A stretch of DNA of 64,000 bases from Helichrysum umbraculigerum (taxonomy: Eukaryota > Streptophyta > Magnoliopsida > Asterales > Asteraceae), in the NCBI GenBank assembly GCA_949592205.1, contig CATIUR010000011.1, positions 806,001 through 870,000 on the forward strand, in the 5' to 3' direction. How positions within the stretch are numbered: the first letter of the stretch is position 1; each line of letters begins with the position of its first letter. The position numbers and the translations under genes are program-made. Positions 44,299 to 54,879 of the stretch are shown one piece after another. The notes beneath the pieces were generated by a model that had not been told where the DNA came from, did no database searches, and saw only the letters and a program-made list of their open reading frames with translations.

Positions 44299-45114
44299 CT
44301 AAGCTGAAGTGGCACAAATATTGAATAAAATCACCAAGAAAAGAAAATTGTAACTCAAATACAGGAAATATATGTGATATGATTTCCAAGTATCAGCTAC
44401 TTTGATAGCATCAGTGATTTCAACAATGATATGATTTCCAAGTATCAGCGATTTGTTGCATGAGCAACATTGGTTTTTGCATTCATTTGCACGTTTTCTC
44501 CCCCTTGACAATATCACCAAGTAGATCAGTGTTTCTTTGGTATCATCAGCAGTACTTGAATATTTCTTCCCCTTGATGATAGCATGAAATACTGCAACAA
44601 ATATTTGAGTCGTTGGTAATAGGTGATTGGTTTTCTCATCATCAGCGTGTGTTTTAGCTAATGGATCATTAAAAACAGAGAGATCAGCTTGTATCTCTCC
44701 CTGTGACTGGAGAGAGATATTGACAGCTGGTGCAGTGAGAGATGAGAGATAGCTCGGGTCTGTAGCCAGTGATGTGACACCAGCGAAGAGTGTGTTAACA
44801 CCCACTGATGTCACTTGCCCTTTGTTTAAAACATTATTCTTTTGTGAGAACAATGAGTGGCTCATGGGTTGACTCGATAAAAGTTTGTGATTTGAAAGCT
44901 TGATTTTAGCAAGAATGCCCACAGTGACTGAATGTTCAGACCCTGTTTCATCCTTGGCGTCCATCAACGTCTTCTTTTTGAGATTTCTTTTAGAGGTTGG
45001 TGAAGTGTTCTTTGATGGTGGTTGACCAGTTTCGATCACTGTGGGTTTTGTCAGTGACATGGTCGATTGGGGGGCAGAAATAGGCATATGTACAAAAGTT
45101 ACATGCTGGGACAC
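44299..45114 (-). CDS. Extra frame downstream of pol, unknown product
   Basis: 271 codons, Ser/Thr-rich with a basic patch (SKRNLKKKTL) and a hydrophobic C-terminus (IYFLYLSYNFLFLVILFNIC). Some Sireviruses carry an env-like third frame at this position. I see no sequence signature that proves such a protein, and the short GATCAGCGA-type words in the DNA suggest part of it is repeat-derived. Treat as a frame of uncertain coding status. Confidence 0.35.
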   Translation of the reverse strand: MSQHVTFVHMPISAPQSTMSLTKPTVIETGQPPSKNTSPTSKRNLKKKTLMDAKDETGSEHSVTVGILAKIKLSNHKLLSSQPMSHSLFSQKNNVLNKGQVTSVGVNTLFAGVTSLATDPSYLSSLTAPAVNISLQSQGEIQADLSVFNDPLAKTHADDEKTNHLLPTTQIFVAVFHAIIKGKKYSSTADDTKETLIYLVILSRGRKRANECKNQCCSCNKSLILGNHIIVEITDAIKVADTWKSYHIYFLYLSYNFLFLVILFNICATSA

Positions 45115-46138
45115 AGATATTCCCCCAAAAAAAAATTAGAGCAAATTTTAAAAACTTTGTAATGCTCTGTTTTTCGTCAAGAAGTTTTATTCAAAAGATT
45201 TTTTTTTTGAAAATTGGTGTAGCAAGATCTGTGTTTCTACGTAGGCTTGAAAAACTTTAAACTTGTAGAAATGATGTGAATAAAACTTGATTTTGATCTT
45301 GCTATCTCTTTTTGTTTTTGTTTTTTTTTTTTTTTAAAACAAAAATGTTATAGCAGAGTGACAAAGAAATGATCAGACAGTGGGCGATTTGTGAAGTGAG
45401 GTGAAGGGTTGGTTTTATAATGAAGTTATGTGAGAAGTATGTGGTGGTAAGTAGGGGTGGCATAGGGGTGATTATTGATGATGTTAAATGGGATAGGGGT
45501 GATGATTGTGGAGCTTGGTGGTATTAATGGTGATTTGAGAGGTACGCCGAAAAAGTATAGGTGACGTAAGAAAGAAATAGTGTCAGAGGTGCAATTTTGT
45601 GACACATCCCTTCAAATAATGATGAAAGAATCAGGGAGTCCCCGAATGCAAAAAAAAATAACACTCATATTCAAGAATACTAATTATAATTTTCAATTTG
45701 CCTGAGACGTTATCTCACTGATTTAGTCACAACTTAGAATACTAACTAAGTCAGAGAGATTTGATCACTGGCAAATATGAATCATAACTTTTATTTATTG
45801 AGTATGAGTGTTGTTTTGAAATAATTTTTTTATAGAGACTTATTTGTCGCTGAAAGAGTTACAGCTTAGAATACTAACAAGATCAGCTAAGGAATAGGTC
45901 TCTAAAAAAAATTATTTTTTTTTTTTTATTTTTTTTTAAATGAGTATAGATTATGTCTGATATGAACTGTGTAATATTTATCTTTCACTGATCTAGTTAC
46001 AACTTAGAATACTAACTAAATCAGCAAAAAAAAAATATAGGATAATAACAATATAGGTCATATAGAGATATAACAGATACTCAAATTTAAAGATTGAAGC
46101 CTTTAAACAAAAATGACTAACTGAGCTTGATAGCTGGG

Positions 46139-49100
46139 CTAGTCATTTAAGTTTAACATGCCAAGCTCGCTGATAAGAAAATTAAATCTTTTCTCATCTA
46201 AAGGTTTTGTAAATAAATCAGCGAGTTGGTAATCAGTTGGAATAAAATGCAATTCAATATCACCTTTCATCACATGGTCTCTGATGAAATGATATCGGAC
46301 ATCAATGTGCTTTGTCCTTGAGTGCATTAATGGATTGTTGGCAATGGCTATAGCACTTTGACTATCACAGTAGATTGGTATTTCACTGAAGTTAAAGCCA
46401 TAGTCAGCGAGCTGATTTCTCATCCCGAGAATTTGAGCAGTACAGGCACTGGCAGCAACATATTCAGCTTCAGCAGTTGAAGTTGAGACTGAGTTTTGTT
46501 TCTTGCTGGACCAGCTTACTAGTTTTTCTCCTAGAAATTGACAGCTACCAGATGTACTTTTTCTATCCAGTTTGCATCCAGCATGATCAGAATCAGAGTA
46601 TCCTTTCAGGGAGAAGTCTGAACCAGATGCGTACCAGAGACCAAGATTAGGAGTACCCTTCAGATATCTGAATATCCTTTTGACAGCGAGCAAATGTGAT
46701 TCCTTTGGATCAGCTTGATACCTAGCACAGAGACATGTAGCAAACATAATGTCTGGTCTACTAGCAGTTAGATACAACAGCGACCCGATCATTCCTCTAT
46801 AAGCAGTAATGTTTACAGATTTACCATCAGGATCAGTATGTAGCTTTACTGCAGGTGACATGGGTGTAGCAAGGGTTGAGCAATTAGCAAATTCAAAATT
46901 TTTTAACAGATCTTTAACATATTTTCCTTGATTTATGAAAATTCCAGTTTTGGTTTGATTTATTTGCAAACCAAGGAAAAATGTTAGTTCACCCATCATG
47001 CTCATCTCATAACTTTTGGTCATGAGATCAGAAAATTCCTTGCACATGTCACTGTTAGTAGACCCGAAAATGATATCATCAACATAGATCTGGACTAATA
47101 TGACATCTCTCTTTTCTCTTTTGATAAATAATGTGCTGTCAATTTTGCCTCTGACGTAGCCACATTTTATCAGGTAGACAGATAGAGTATCACACCACGC
47201 TTTGGGAGCTTGTTTTAGTCCATACAGGGATTTATCAAGTTTGTAAACATAACCCGGATGTTTTGGATCAATGAATCCAGGTGGTTGCTTGACATACACT
47301 TCTTCCTGCAGCTTGCCATTCAGAAAGGCACTTTTCACATCCATTTGATATACTTTAAACTTCTTGTGAGCTGCATAAGCAAGAAATAGCCTGATTGCTT
47401 CAAGCCTAGCTACTGGTGCAAAGGTTTTGTCATAATCAATGCCTTCTTGCTGACAGTAACCTTGTGCAACTAGTCTAGCTTTGTTTCTTGTAACCACACC
47501 ATCAGCATCCATTTTATTTCTGAACACCCATCGTGTTCCAATCACTGATTTACCAGCGGGTTGTGGTACAAGCTTCCAAACTTTATTTCTTTCAAACTGA
47601 GATAGCTCTTCTTGCATGGCAGCTATCCAGTGATGATCAGTAAGTGCTTCATCAACCTTCTTTGGTTCCATTAGAGACACAAAACTTACAAACAAACAAA
47701 AGTTAGCAGTTGCTGATCTTGTCTAAACCCTGGATTGTGGATTACCAATAATCAATTGATTATCAATATGTTTTGTCCACTTAGTCATTCGCTGAGGTTC
47801 AGCAGTGACTTGATTACTTTGTGAGGGTTCAGAGGGCAAATCAACGTTTGTAGCATGAGTATTGTTGTTATGCGAGTTTTGGTTTGGACATTGAGTTGAT
47901 GATGATGGGACATCTGTAGGTAAAGATGATGTTCCTGAATTATTCTCAGCTAAAGTAGAACTGGAATTGATTTAAGGAATATTATCTTCACCTTCAGAAT
48001 CAGATGAGAAATTTTTATATTTCTTATCATTTGATTTGATTTCATTTGATAAGTCACCATCCATTTTGTTAAAAACAAGATTTTCATATTCTTTTGGATC
48101 AGTGAGTGACTCATCATACGATTCATCAAAAGTAACATCCATTGATTCCTCAATACATTCTCTTCGTTTATTATAAACTCTGAAAGCTTTAGAGATGATT
48201 GAGTAACCAACAAATATTCCTTCATCAGCTTTGGGATCAAACTTTCCTAAGTGATCTCTTTTGTTTAGAATGTAGCAGGTTCTACCAAAAACATGAAGAA
48301 AACTTATATCAGGTTTTCTCCCCCTTAACAGCTCATATGCTGTCTTATTGTGCCTTTTGACAAACAGTGACCTATTTTGAGTGTAACAGGCAGTACTTAC
48401 TGCTTCAGCCCAGAAATAGGTCTTAAGACCAGCATCAATGAGCATTGACCTTGCAGATTCAATCAAGGTTCTATTTCTCCTTTCTGCCACCCCATTTTGT
48501 TGGGGTGTTCTTGGTGCTGAAAAATTTTGAGAAATACCTTTTGAATCACAAAAATTTTCAAGGTCAAAATTTCAAAATTCAGTACCATTATCACTTCTCA
48601 GATGTTTTAATGTGACATCATTTAGATTTTCCATTTTCCTGACAAAGGATATGATCTCGCTGGCAGCTTCACTTTTGGCTTTGAGAAAAAATACCCAAGT
48701 GTATCTGGAGTATTCATCTACTATCACCAAACAGTACCTTTTTCCTCTAAGACTTGGCGTACTCACTGGTCCAAACAGATCCATATGAAGCAAGTAAAAA
48801 CATTCTGTTACTGATGAAGTCTGCTTACTTTTGAAGGACGAGCTGTGATGCTTTCCCTTTTCACATGCTGAACAAAGCTTGTCTTTGTCATAAGACATTT
48901 TTGGTAGTCCAGTGACTAAACCATTCTTGCTCAGTTTGTTAATTGCTTTGAAGTTCATATGAGAAAGTCATTTATGCCATAACCATTTTTCTTCTGAAAT
49001 GGTTCTGGAGTAAAAACATGTTCCTGACTGTGCTGAATCCATATTGACCACATAAGTATTCCCTTTCCTGTTTGCAGCAAGAACAGCACTTCCCTTTTTG

Positions 49101-50758
49101 TTGTAAACAACACCAGCTTCATGATCAAAAAGTACCTTTTTCTTGGAATCACAAAACTGACTGATGCTTAATAAATTGTGCTTCAAACCTTCTACATATG
49201 CTACTCGCTTGAACATTACATTACCATTGGTTAAGACACCATACCCTTTGGTTTTTCCAACTTTGTTATCACCAAAAACTGCATCATGACCTTTTTCATC
49301 CTGATAATCACTGAGCAGCGACTTACATCCTGTCATATGCCCGGAACATCCGCTGTCCAAATACCAGATGGTTTCCCTAAGAATGCTTTTGTAGATGCTG
49401 TCAGAGTCCCATCCTGATGCTGAACATTTCTGAGCTACTTCCTTGATGTTTTCATGGAATTCAGCATCATTAGCCATTAAACAATAATCTTTGTCTAGGC
49501 AAAGAATTGCTTCTTCATCATCAGATGAAGAGGATGAATCAGAGTCGCTGAGTGAACTTTCTTCAGCAACAAATCCTTTTCTCTTCTTCTTTCCAGATTT
49601 TGACAATTCTTTCAACTTCTTATATTTTGCCTTGTACTTGTTGTACTTGTCATTTCTGACATTTGGCATGGGTTCAGGGACTTGATTTTCTGACTTTGAT
49701 CTGCATTCAGCTGCAAAATGACCAGGTTTACCACACTTGTAGCATTCACCTTTGGATTGAAATTTATCAGATGATGGAGCACCAGTGAATCTTTTTGATC
49801 TGGTGTTCCTTATGAAATTAGCAACCATCATGGCCATATCCTTCTCAAGCTTCTCCAATCCTTCATCATACTCGTATTCTGACTCTTCTTCATTCTGACC
49901 ACCTTCTTCTTCAGCTATCAGTGACTTCGAATTTTTCTTAGACACCTTTGACTTCTGTCTCTGATCGATTTCATCAAGCTCTGCTACAAGGGCATTGGAT
50001 ATCTTCTGACTTCCAAGAGTAGCACGAATATGCTCACTCTGATCAGCTTGCTTTTCTGACTGCTCCCAGTTGAGCAAAATACCATAGACCTGTGTTAAAT
50101 TCAAAATTGAATAATCATTTCTCTGTCTGGTGCATGTTGCAATGGTTCCCCAGATTTTTCTTGGCAGCAACTCGAGAAACTTTTCAACAACAAATCTCTG
50201 TTCCTTGCCTATACCAGCCTTCTCCATTTTGTTCATCAGTGACTGGTATCTGGTGTAAGTGGAAGATAGAGATTCATTTGGTTCCATTGCGAACAGCTCA
50301 TACTGGCGAGTGAGATTGACTTCCCTGCAGCGAATAATATCAGGAGTTCCAATATATATATTCCTAAGGGTATCCCACATGTCTTTAGCAGTTCTACAAA
50401 GCCTGATTGATTCGAACACCTCATCAGGAAGTACCATGCCTATGTAGATTTTAGCTTGTTTATCAAGTCTAACTAATCGTCTATCCTCATCAGTCCATTG
50501 TTCCTCTCTTTTAGGTAAAACCATTTCTGGTATAGCTGGAGTAGTAGCTGTTGCAATTACAGTAGGAACAATAGTAGTTGGGATATGTGGACCATTGGTT
50601 ATGATATTACAGAGACGGTCATCAATAAGGTCTAAAAACATCATCATTCGGGACATCCAAGTTTCAATCCTTGATGGATCAAAAGCTGGAGGTTTGGTTG
50701 TAGAACCATTTCCCTTTTGATAATCAGAGTCAACACAGCTGTACTTTACTGATTCCAT
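46139..50758 (-). pseudogene. gag-pol of the Sirevirus-like element, one frame with four stops
   Basis: One frame of 1540 codons from ATG 50758 to the stop at 46139. In order: gag (ETWMSRMMMFLDL, YTRYQSLMNKMEKAG), zinc knuckle CYKCGKPGHFAAEC at about residues 338-352, protease WYLDSGCSGHMTG at about 463, integrase (HMDLFGPVSTPSLRGKRY, YSRYTWVFFLKAKSEA, QQNGVAERRNRTL), reverse transcriptase (WKLVPQPAGKSVIGTRWVFR, MDVKSAFLNG, YVDDIIFG) and RNase H (YSDSDHAGC, STAEAEYVA, DSQSAIAIANNP). The frame is never shifted, but it has stops at 48968-48970, 48572-48574, 47972-47974 and 47723-47725. Each fits a C-to-T change in an Arg or Gln codon. The product is therefore not made in full. Confidence 0.95.
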
Positions 50759-50806
50759 TGCAGATCTGGTTAATTGAATTTAAACCAACTCTACTCTGAT
50801 ACCAAT

Positions 50807-51846
50807 TGAGAGTCCCGTGATCACTATTGATTAGTGATTTGGAATCACAAAGTGTAAAGTTTAATTGTAGAAGGGGGGGTTGAATACAATTAAAAACTTT
50901 TTCTGATTTTAACTAAGTTAATTGAAAGTTTTTAATCGTTATAACAGAAACAGAGTATATCAGATAATATATATATGACAATATCAAAGAACAATGTAAT
51001 AGTAGCTGACATGGTGAATTGTATTGATCATAAAATTCACAAGTGTTGAATGCGGAATGGATTAACCAAAGTTAATCCAATTCAAACACTTAGCTAATCT
51101 ATTACAGTTGAGATGAACAGCAGTGGACAAACACGCTGACTGTTCACTCGATGAATCGCTAAGTCGTGCTTAGACAAACTACTCACTGACACACAAGTGA
51201 TTAACACGAACTGAACGATTAGCCTCTACAGTACAAAACACTGAACTATTTATACTACAAGAGTTCCTAAAATATCGCCTACAAAATAGGATCTTCGAAG
51301 GACACGTGTCGCTGCTTGATTGGTTTGAACTCTGATGAACCGACATTCTGCGGGTCCCAATTCTATTACCGCAAATATCTCGTTACCTTAAAACCAATCA
51401 CTTGCTACCATGTAATCTTTCAGACATACTTCAAGCTGGAACACTCTTGCTGATGTATAGATAAGTACAGTACTTTTAGTACTTGATGATAGAGAGGCTT
51501 TATTGAATAGTCCCTGAAGATGCAGTAATCCTCCTCACTCACTGCGAGCTAACATGCTCTTGTAGAATGACTTGAACTTAAGATCTTCAGTGACTAGCTG
51601 TTATTCTTGCAGTGACTTTTGCCTTTATTGATTTGAAGAAGTTAAGCTCTCGCTGACGTTGATCAGCGACACACCAAGTTGAGCTTTAACTCTTCCTCAG
51701 TATATCAAGCAGAATAAATGACGATCAGCGAAACCTATCATCAGCAACAGCAGCTTCGATACAATCAATTTCTTCATTGAGTAGTGAACAGTTGAGTTGG
51801 TCAGCAACCAGTGACTTCATCATGGTCAGCGACCAGTGACTCAACA
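50807..51846 (-). repeat. 5' LTR of the Sirevirus-like element
   Basis: 1040 bp, nearly the same as 42770-43808; many of the differences are G/A or C/T. The primer site lies at 50794-50805 on the minus strand. The transposase frame resumes immediately after it with YPFDRCMKVIKG. Confidence 0.9.
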
Positions 51847-53164
51847 GTATCCCTTCGACCGCTGTATGAAGGTTATTAAAGGACATGTGCGAAACAGAAA
51901 TAAACTAGAAGGATGCATTGCTGAGGAGACTATTGAAGAAGAAACAATAGAGTTTTTCGCAGAATATAAAAAATCCATGAAAACTATCGGTATCCCACAT
52001 GATGAACATGAAACTGATGAAAACAATGAGGACGGAAAGCCACTGTCGGCAGGCAAATCAAGTGGTGTTTCTGCAGAACTCCTTCAGAAAGCGCATTTGT
52101 ATGTAATACAAAACACAGATGAAATTCTACCCTATATTGAGTAAGTATTACTAACACATGTCTGTTTAGTTACTTAAATTGTTGCAACAAACATAATAAC
52201 CAGACACCTTGTTTCAGGCGACACAAGCAGGTTTTAGAAACACAAAACCCGGGTATGCGAAAAGCGTTGCTGCAGAATGAGCACATTATATCTTTTGGTA
52301 CCTGGTTACGCGAAGAGGTAATTAATTATTTTTTGTAACTGCTTGTTTGTTGTACCTTCAATTTGAAGCTCATTTGTATATACTTGTAATGATATTCAGG
52401 TTGCCAGAGAATTAGCTATCTCCAAAGAAACTGTATCAGAAACCGTAAGGTGGATTTCACATGGACCACGCGCCACCATAGTGAAATACAGTGCATACAA
52501 CATCAATGGGTATATATTTCGTACTAAATGTAGTGATGGCAACGTTTACCAAAACAGTGGGGTTAGTGTTGTGACAAAAGATATGCACATATCCAAAGGA
52601 GTAGCAACCACAAGACGCAAATTGTATTATGGGGTTTTTCAAGAGATATGGGTACTAGATTACCGTTTCAGGCAACTCCCTATTTTCAAATGTGATTGGG
52701 TTAACCATCGGAATGGTGTGGTCAAACGCGATACTACGCTTGGTTATACATTGGTTAACCTGAATAATTTAGGACACAAGGTTGATCCGTTCATATTAGC
52801 CTCACAAGCACGACAAGTGTTTTATGTGAAAGACCAGGCAAGTAGAAATTATATTGTCTTGAACACACCTCCCAAGAATTACAGAGATACATATGATGAA
52901 ATCGATGAGGAATTTAGTACCGTCATTCACCCGCACAATGATAACATTTTGCCACGGGTGGATCCACGTGACTTGGGTAATGAATCACGAGATGATTACT
53001 ATCGAACCGACAGTGGAGGTATTGTTATAAAATCCAAGTGACCGCACCATGTCATGCCGGAACACTAGCTATATAATTGTAATACATTAGCCTTGTAAAT
53101 TACTTTTTAATTATTTTATGGAATGTTTATTTGTATCTTAATTTCTATGACTTAAACAATGATT

Positions 53165-54020
53165 ATTTGTATCTTAATTTCTATGACTTAAACGTGACCA
53201 TAAACATCATTTGGTTACACATTTGTGAAATGGTGTGGCTATTGTAAAGCAATATGTGTGACCATATGTACCTGGTTTTGGCTACACTGAAATCATGTGT
53301 GACAAACTTGACTACATGATTTAGTCACATAAACAGTTACTTCAAGTGACCATATAGTGGCATATGATTTAGACACACACAATAACATTGTATGTGACCA
53401 ATATAAAACTTAATGATAATTGATGTCCATTTTGGCTCTAAAAAATAGCCACATGAATATTTCACAAAGTGACTGTTGTGAATATATTCGTCACATACAA
53501 TCAGCTTAAACGTGACCATAAACATCATTTGGTTACACATTTGTGAAATGGTGTGACTATTGTAAAGCCATATGTGTGACCACTAGCTTTTCAACATTCT
53601 AACACACACTGCACATATGGTAACATAAAAAGTTATGTGACCATATGTTCCTGATTTTGGTTACACTGAAATTATGTGTGACAAACTCGACTACTTGATT
53701 TAGTCACATTAACAATTGCTTCATGTGACCATATAGTGGCATTTGGTCACAGTGTTCAAGAGTGTGACAAAGATTCATCACGTTTAATTTGTATAATGTG
53801 ACTAATTCATCGAACTTACTCTTCATTTGTCACGCATTCCAAATTCATATGTGACTAAATAATTAGCAAAAAAATAGCAGATCCCTTTCGCCACATAAAT
53901 GTTCGAACGTGTGTGACTAAATAATAACGTGCTTTTTATTTTCGTACCTATAGTCACACAAATGTTCGAATGTGTGACTATCTGATTTCGAGCATGTGTG
54001 ACCAAAGCCTCATTTTGTAC
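53165..54020. repeat. Right subterminal repeats of the CACTA element
   Basis: About thirty GTGTGAC/GTGACCAT/GTCACA words in both orientations, looser than at the left end and not in 181-bp units. A stretch starting AAACGTGACCATAAACATCA occurs at 53190 and again at 53508. It ends in the terminal repeat TTTTGTACTAGTG. Confidence 0.88.
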
Positions 54021-54025
54021 TAGTG

Positions 54026-54290
54026 ACAAAGATATATAGTAAACGACTCTATATGCGTCGTTTTAACAAAATATATTAATATAAGAAATGTTTACAATAT
54101 TTAAAGCTATACATAGCTCGTGTTCAATTAAATGAGAGATTTCAGTACATAAGTACTTGTACAAAATATATTGATGCAAGAAAATCTCTAATATCTGCAT
54201 GCTGACTCGAGCTATAGTACCCTGATGGCAGTCCAACGTATTGCTGTGTACCTGTGAAACATGCTAAAATGGGTCAGCTAAAACGTGAGT
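54026..54290. mobile_element. Right piece of the family-X LTR that received the CACTA element
   Basis: Continues from 28594: ACAAAGATATATAGTAAACG, CGACTCTATATGCGTCGTTT, then TTTCAGTACATAAGTACTTG and GCATGCTGACTCGAGCTA, all matching the solo LTR at 29290-29540. Similarity stops near 54290, so the rest of this copy is lost or replaced. Confidence 0.85.
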
Positions 54291-54879
54291 ACAATTAAAA
54301 TTTGTCACCAGTATGTTAATGTAAGCTACCGTGTCCTTCTTGATCACGTGCATTGTTAAATGCAGAATTAAGGTATTTATAATTGGCTTGCAAACCTTTG
54401 TTATTATTAGTTACAATCAAAATCAAATAAAACATCACCATCATTATGTAAATCCATAATACATATCTACAGATTCCCAAGAATAAATAATGGACTCAGC
54501 AACCTTCTCTTTGCTGTATTAGAAAGTAATAATTCGATTTTCATGCATTCTGTCTAGCGCAGCTTCGGTAGGAGGGTCGCCCTTTTCTTTCTCAGTTACA
54601 ATACAAATCAAAACATGCCACCAACAACTGATTAAATATATTCAAATTCTCAATCATATTTTAAAAGTTCATACCAAATCCACCTTTGAATCAAAAGATA
54701 ATGTAATGTGCTTTTAATTCACAAAACCTATGGAGTCATTATATTAGAATTATATTATAACTTAAATAATTTAACTTCTTTTATCATACTTTAGATGGTA
54801 AATATTTAAATAAATGAATTTAGATTACAAAAGGAGCCGAAGATATTTAAAGAACTTAATACTTTTTAGACGGCCCTAA
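54291..54879. other. AT-rich spacer
   Basis: No gene or repeat recognised. A minus-strand stretch near 54560-54595 reads EKEKGDPPTEAALDRM, which might be a transposase crumb, but it is too short to name. Confidence 0.4.

Larger units (their letters stand above)
42770..51846 (-). mobile_element. Sirevirus-like Ty1/copia element, 9.1 kb, minus orientation
   Basis: LTRs at 42770-43808 and 50807-51846 end TG...CA. On the minus strand the 5' LTR is followed by ATTGGTATCAGAG (initiator tRNA-Met primer site) and the 3' LTR is preceded by TTTAGGGGGAGAT (polypurine tract). The flanks are GCATC (42765-42769) and GTATC (51847-51851), a 5-bp duplication with one later change. Long LTRs, a single gag-pol frame, about 2.3 kb between pol and the 3' LTR with an extra frame, and repeated polypurine-like words (CTCCCCC at 44500, TTCCCC at 44568, TTCCCCC at 45120) fit the Sirevirus lineage. 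About twenty differences between the LTRs were seen by eye, near 2%. Confidence 0.92.
40421..53041 (+). pseudogene. CACTA tnp2 transposase, split by a copia insertion and otherwise broken
   Basis: Parts: 40421-42769, then 51847-52140, 52218-52317 and 52400-53041, with GT/AG introns at 52141-52217 and 52318-52399. Domains in order: transposase-associated domain (MDKSWMGTNRM..., CPCTKC), Transposase_21 core (YWKDDEGSTVCRTCGTSRW, RNLRLGISADGVDVNR, WTINDYPALGTLCGY), DUF4218 (NHCIDFMHIEKNVGGSL, FFPPSFFDIMVHLTVHL, RNRNKLEGCIAEE) and DUF4216 (VLDYRFRQLPIFKCDWV, TLGYTLVNLNNLG, DPFILASQARQVFYV). Full length is normal for Tnp2. Breaks: TGA at 42551 where an Arg is expected; an eight-T run at 42575-42582 that costs one base of frame; and the 9-kb insertion at 42770. 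It acts in the nucleus as the cutting and joining enzyme of the element. Confidence 0.92.
28595..54025 (+). mobile_element. CACTA (En/Spm-type) transposon, 25.4 kb including nested insertions
   Basis: The ends are inverted repeats: CACTAGTACAGATTTGCG at the left, and CACTAGTACAAAATGAGG read from the right end, both running into TTTGGTCACAC. ACA flanks both sides (28592-28594, 54026-54028). Removing the element rejoins AAAGCACAAAGAT, exactly the sequence of the uninterrupted family-X LTR at 29290. Both ends carry GTGTGAC/GTCACA subterminal repeats. Genes inside: a TNPA-like gene (minus, 32455-35464), an F-box copy (minus, 37194-38192) and a tnp2 transposase (plus, 40421-53041). Nested inside: a solo LTR, a Helitron and a Sirevirus-like element. 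The native CACTA would be about 13 kb. Its transposase is broken, so it is not autonomous now. Confidence 0.95.
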
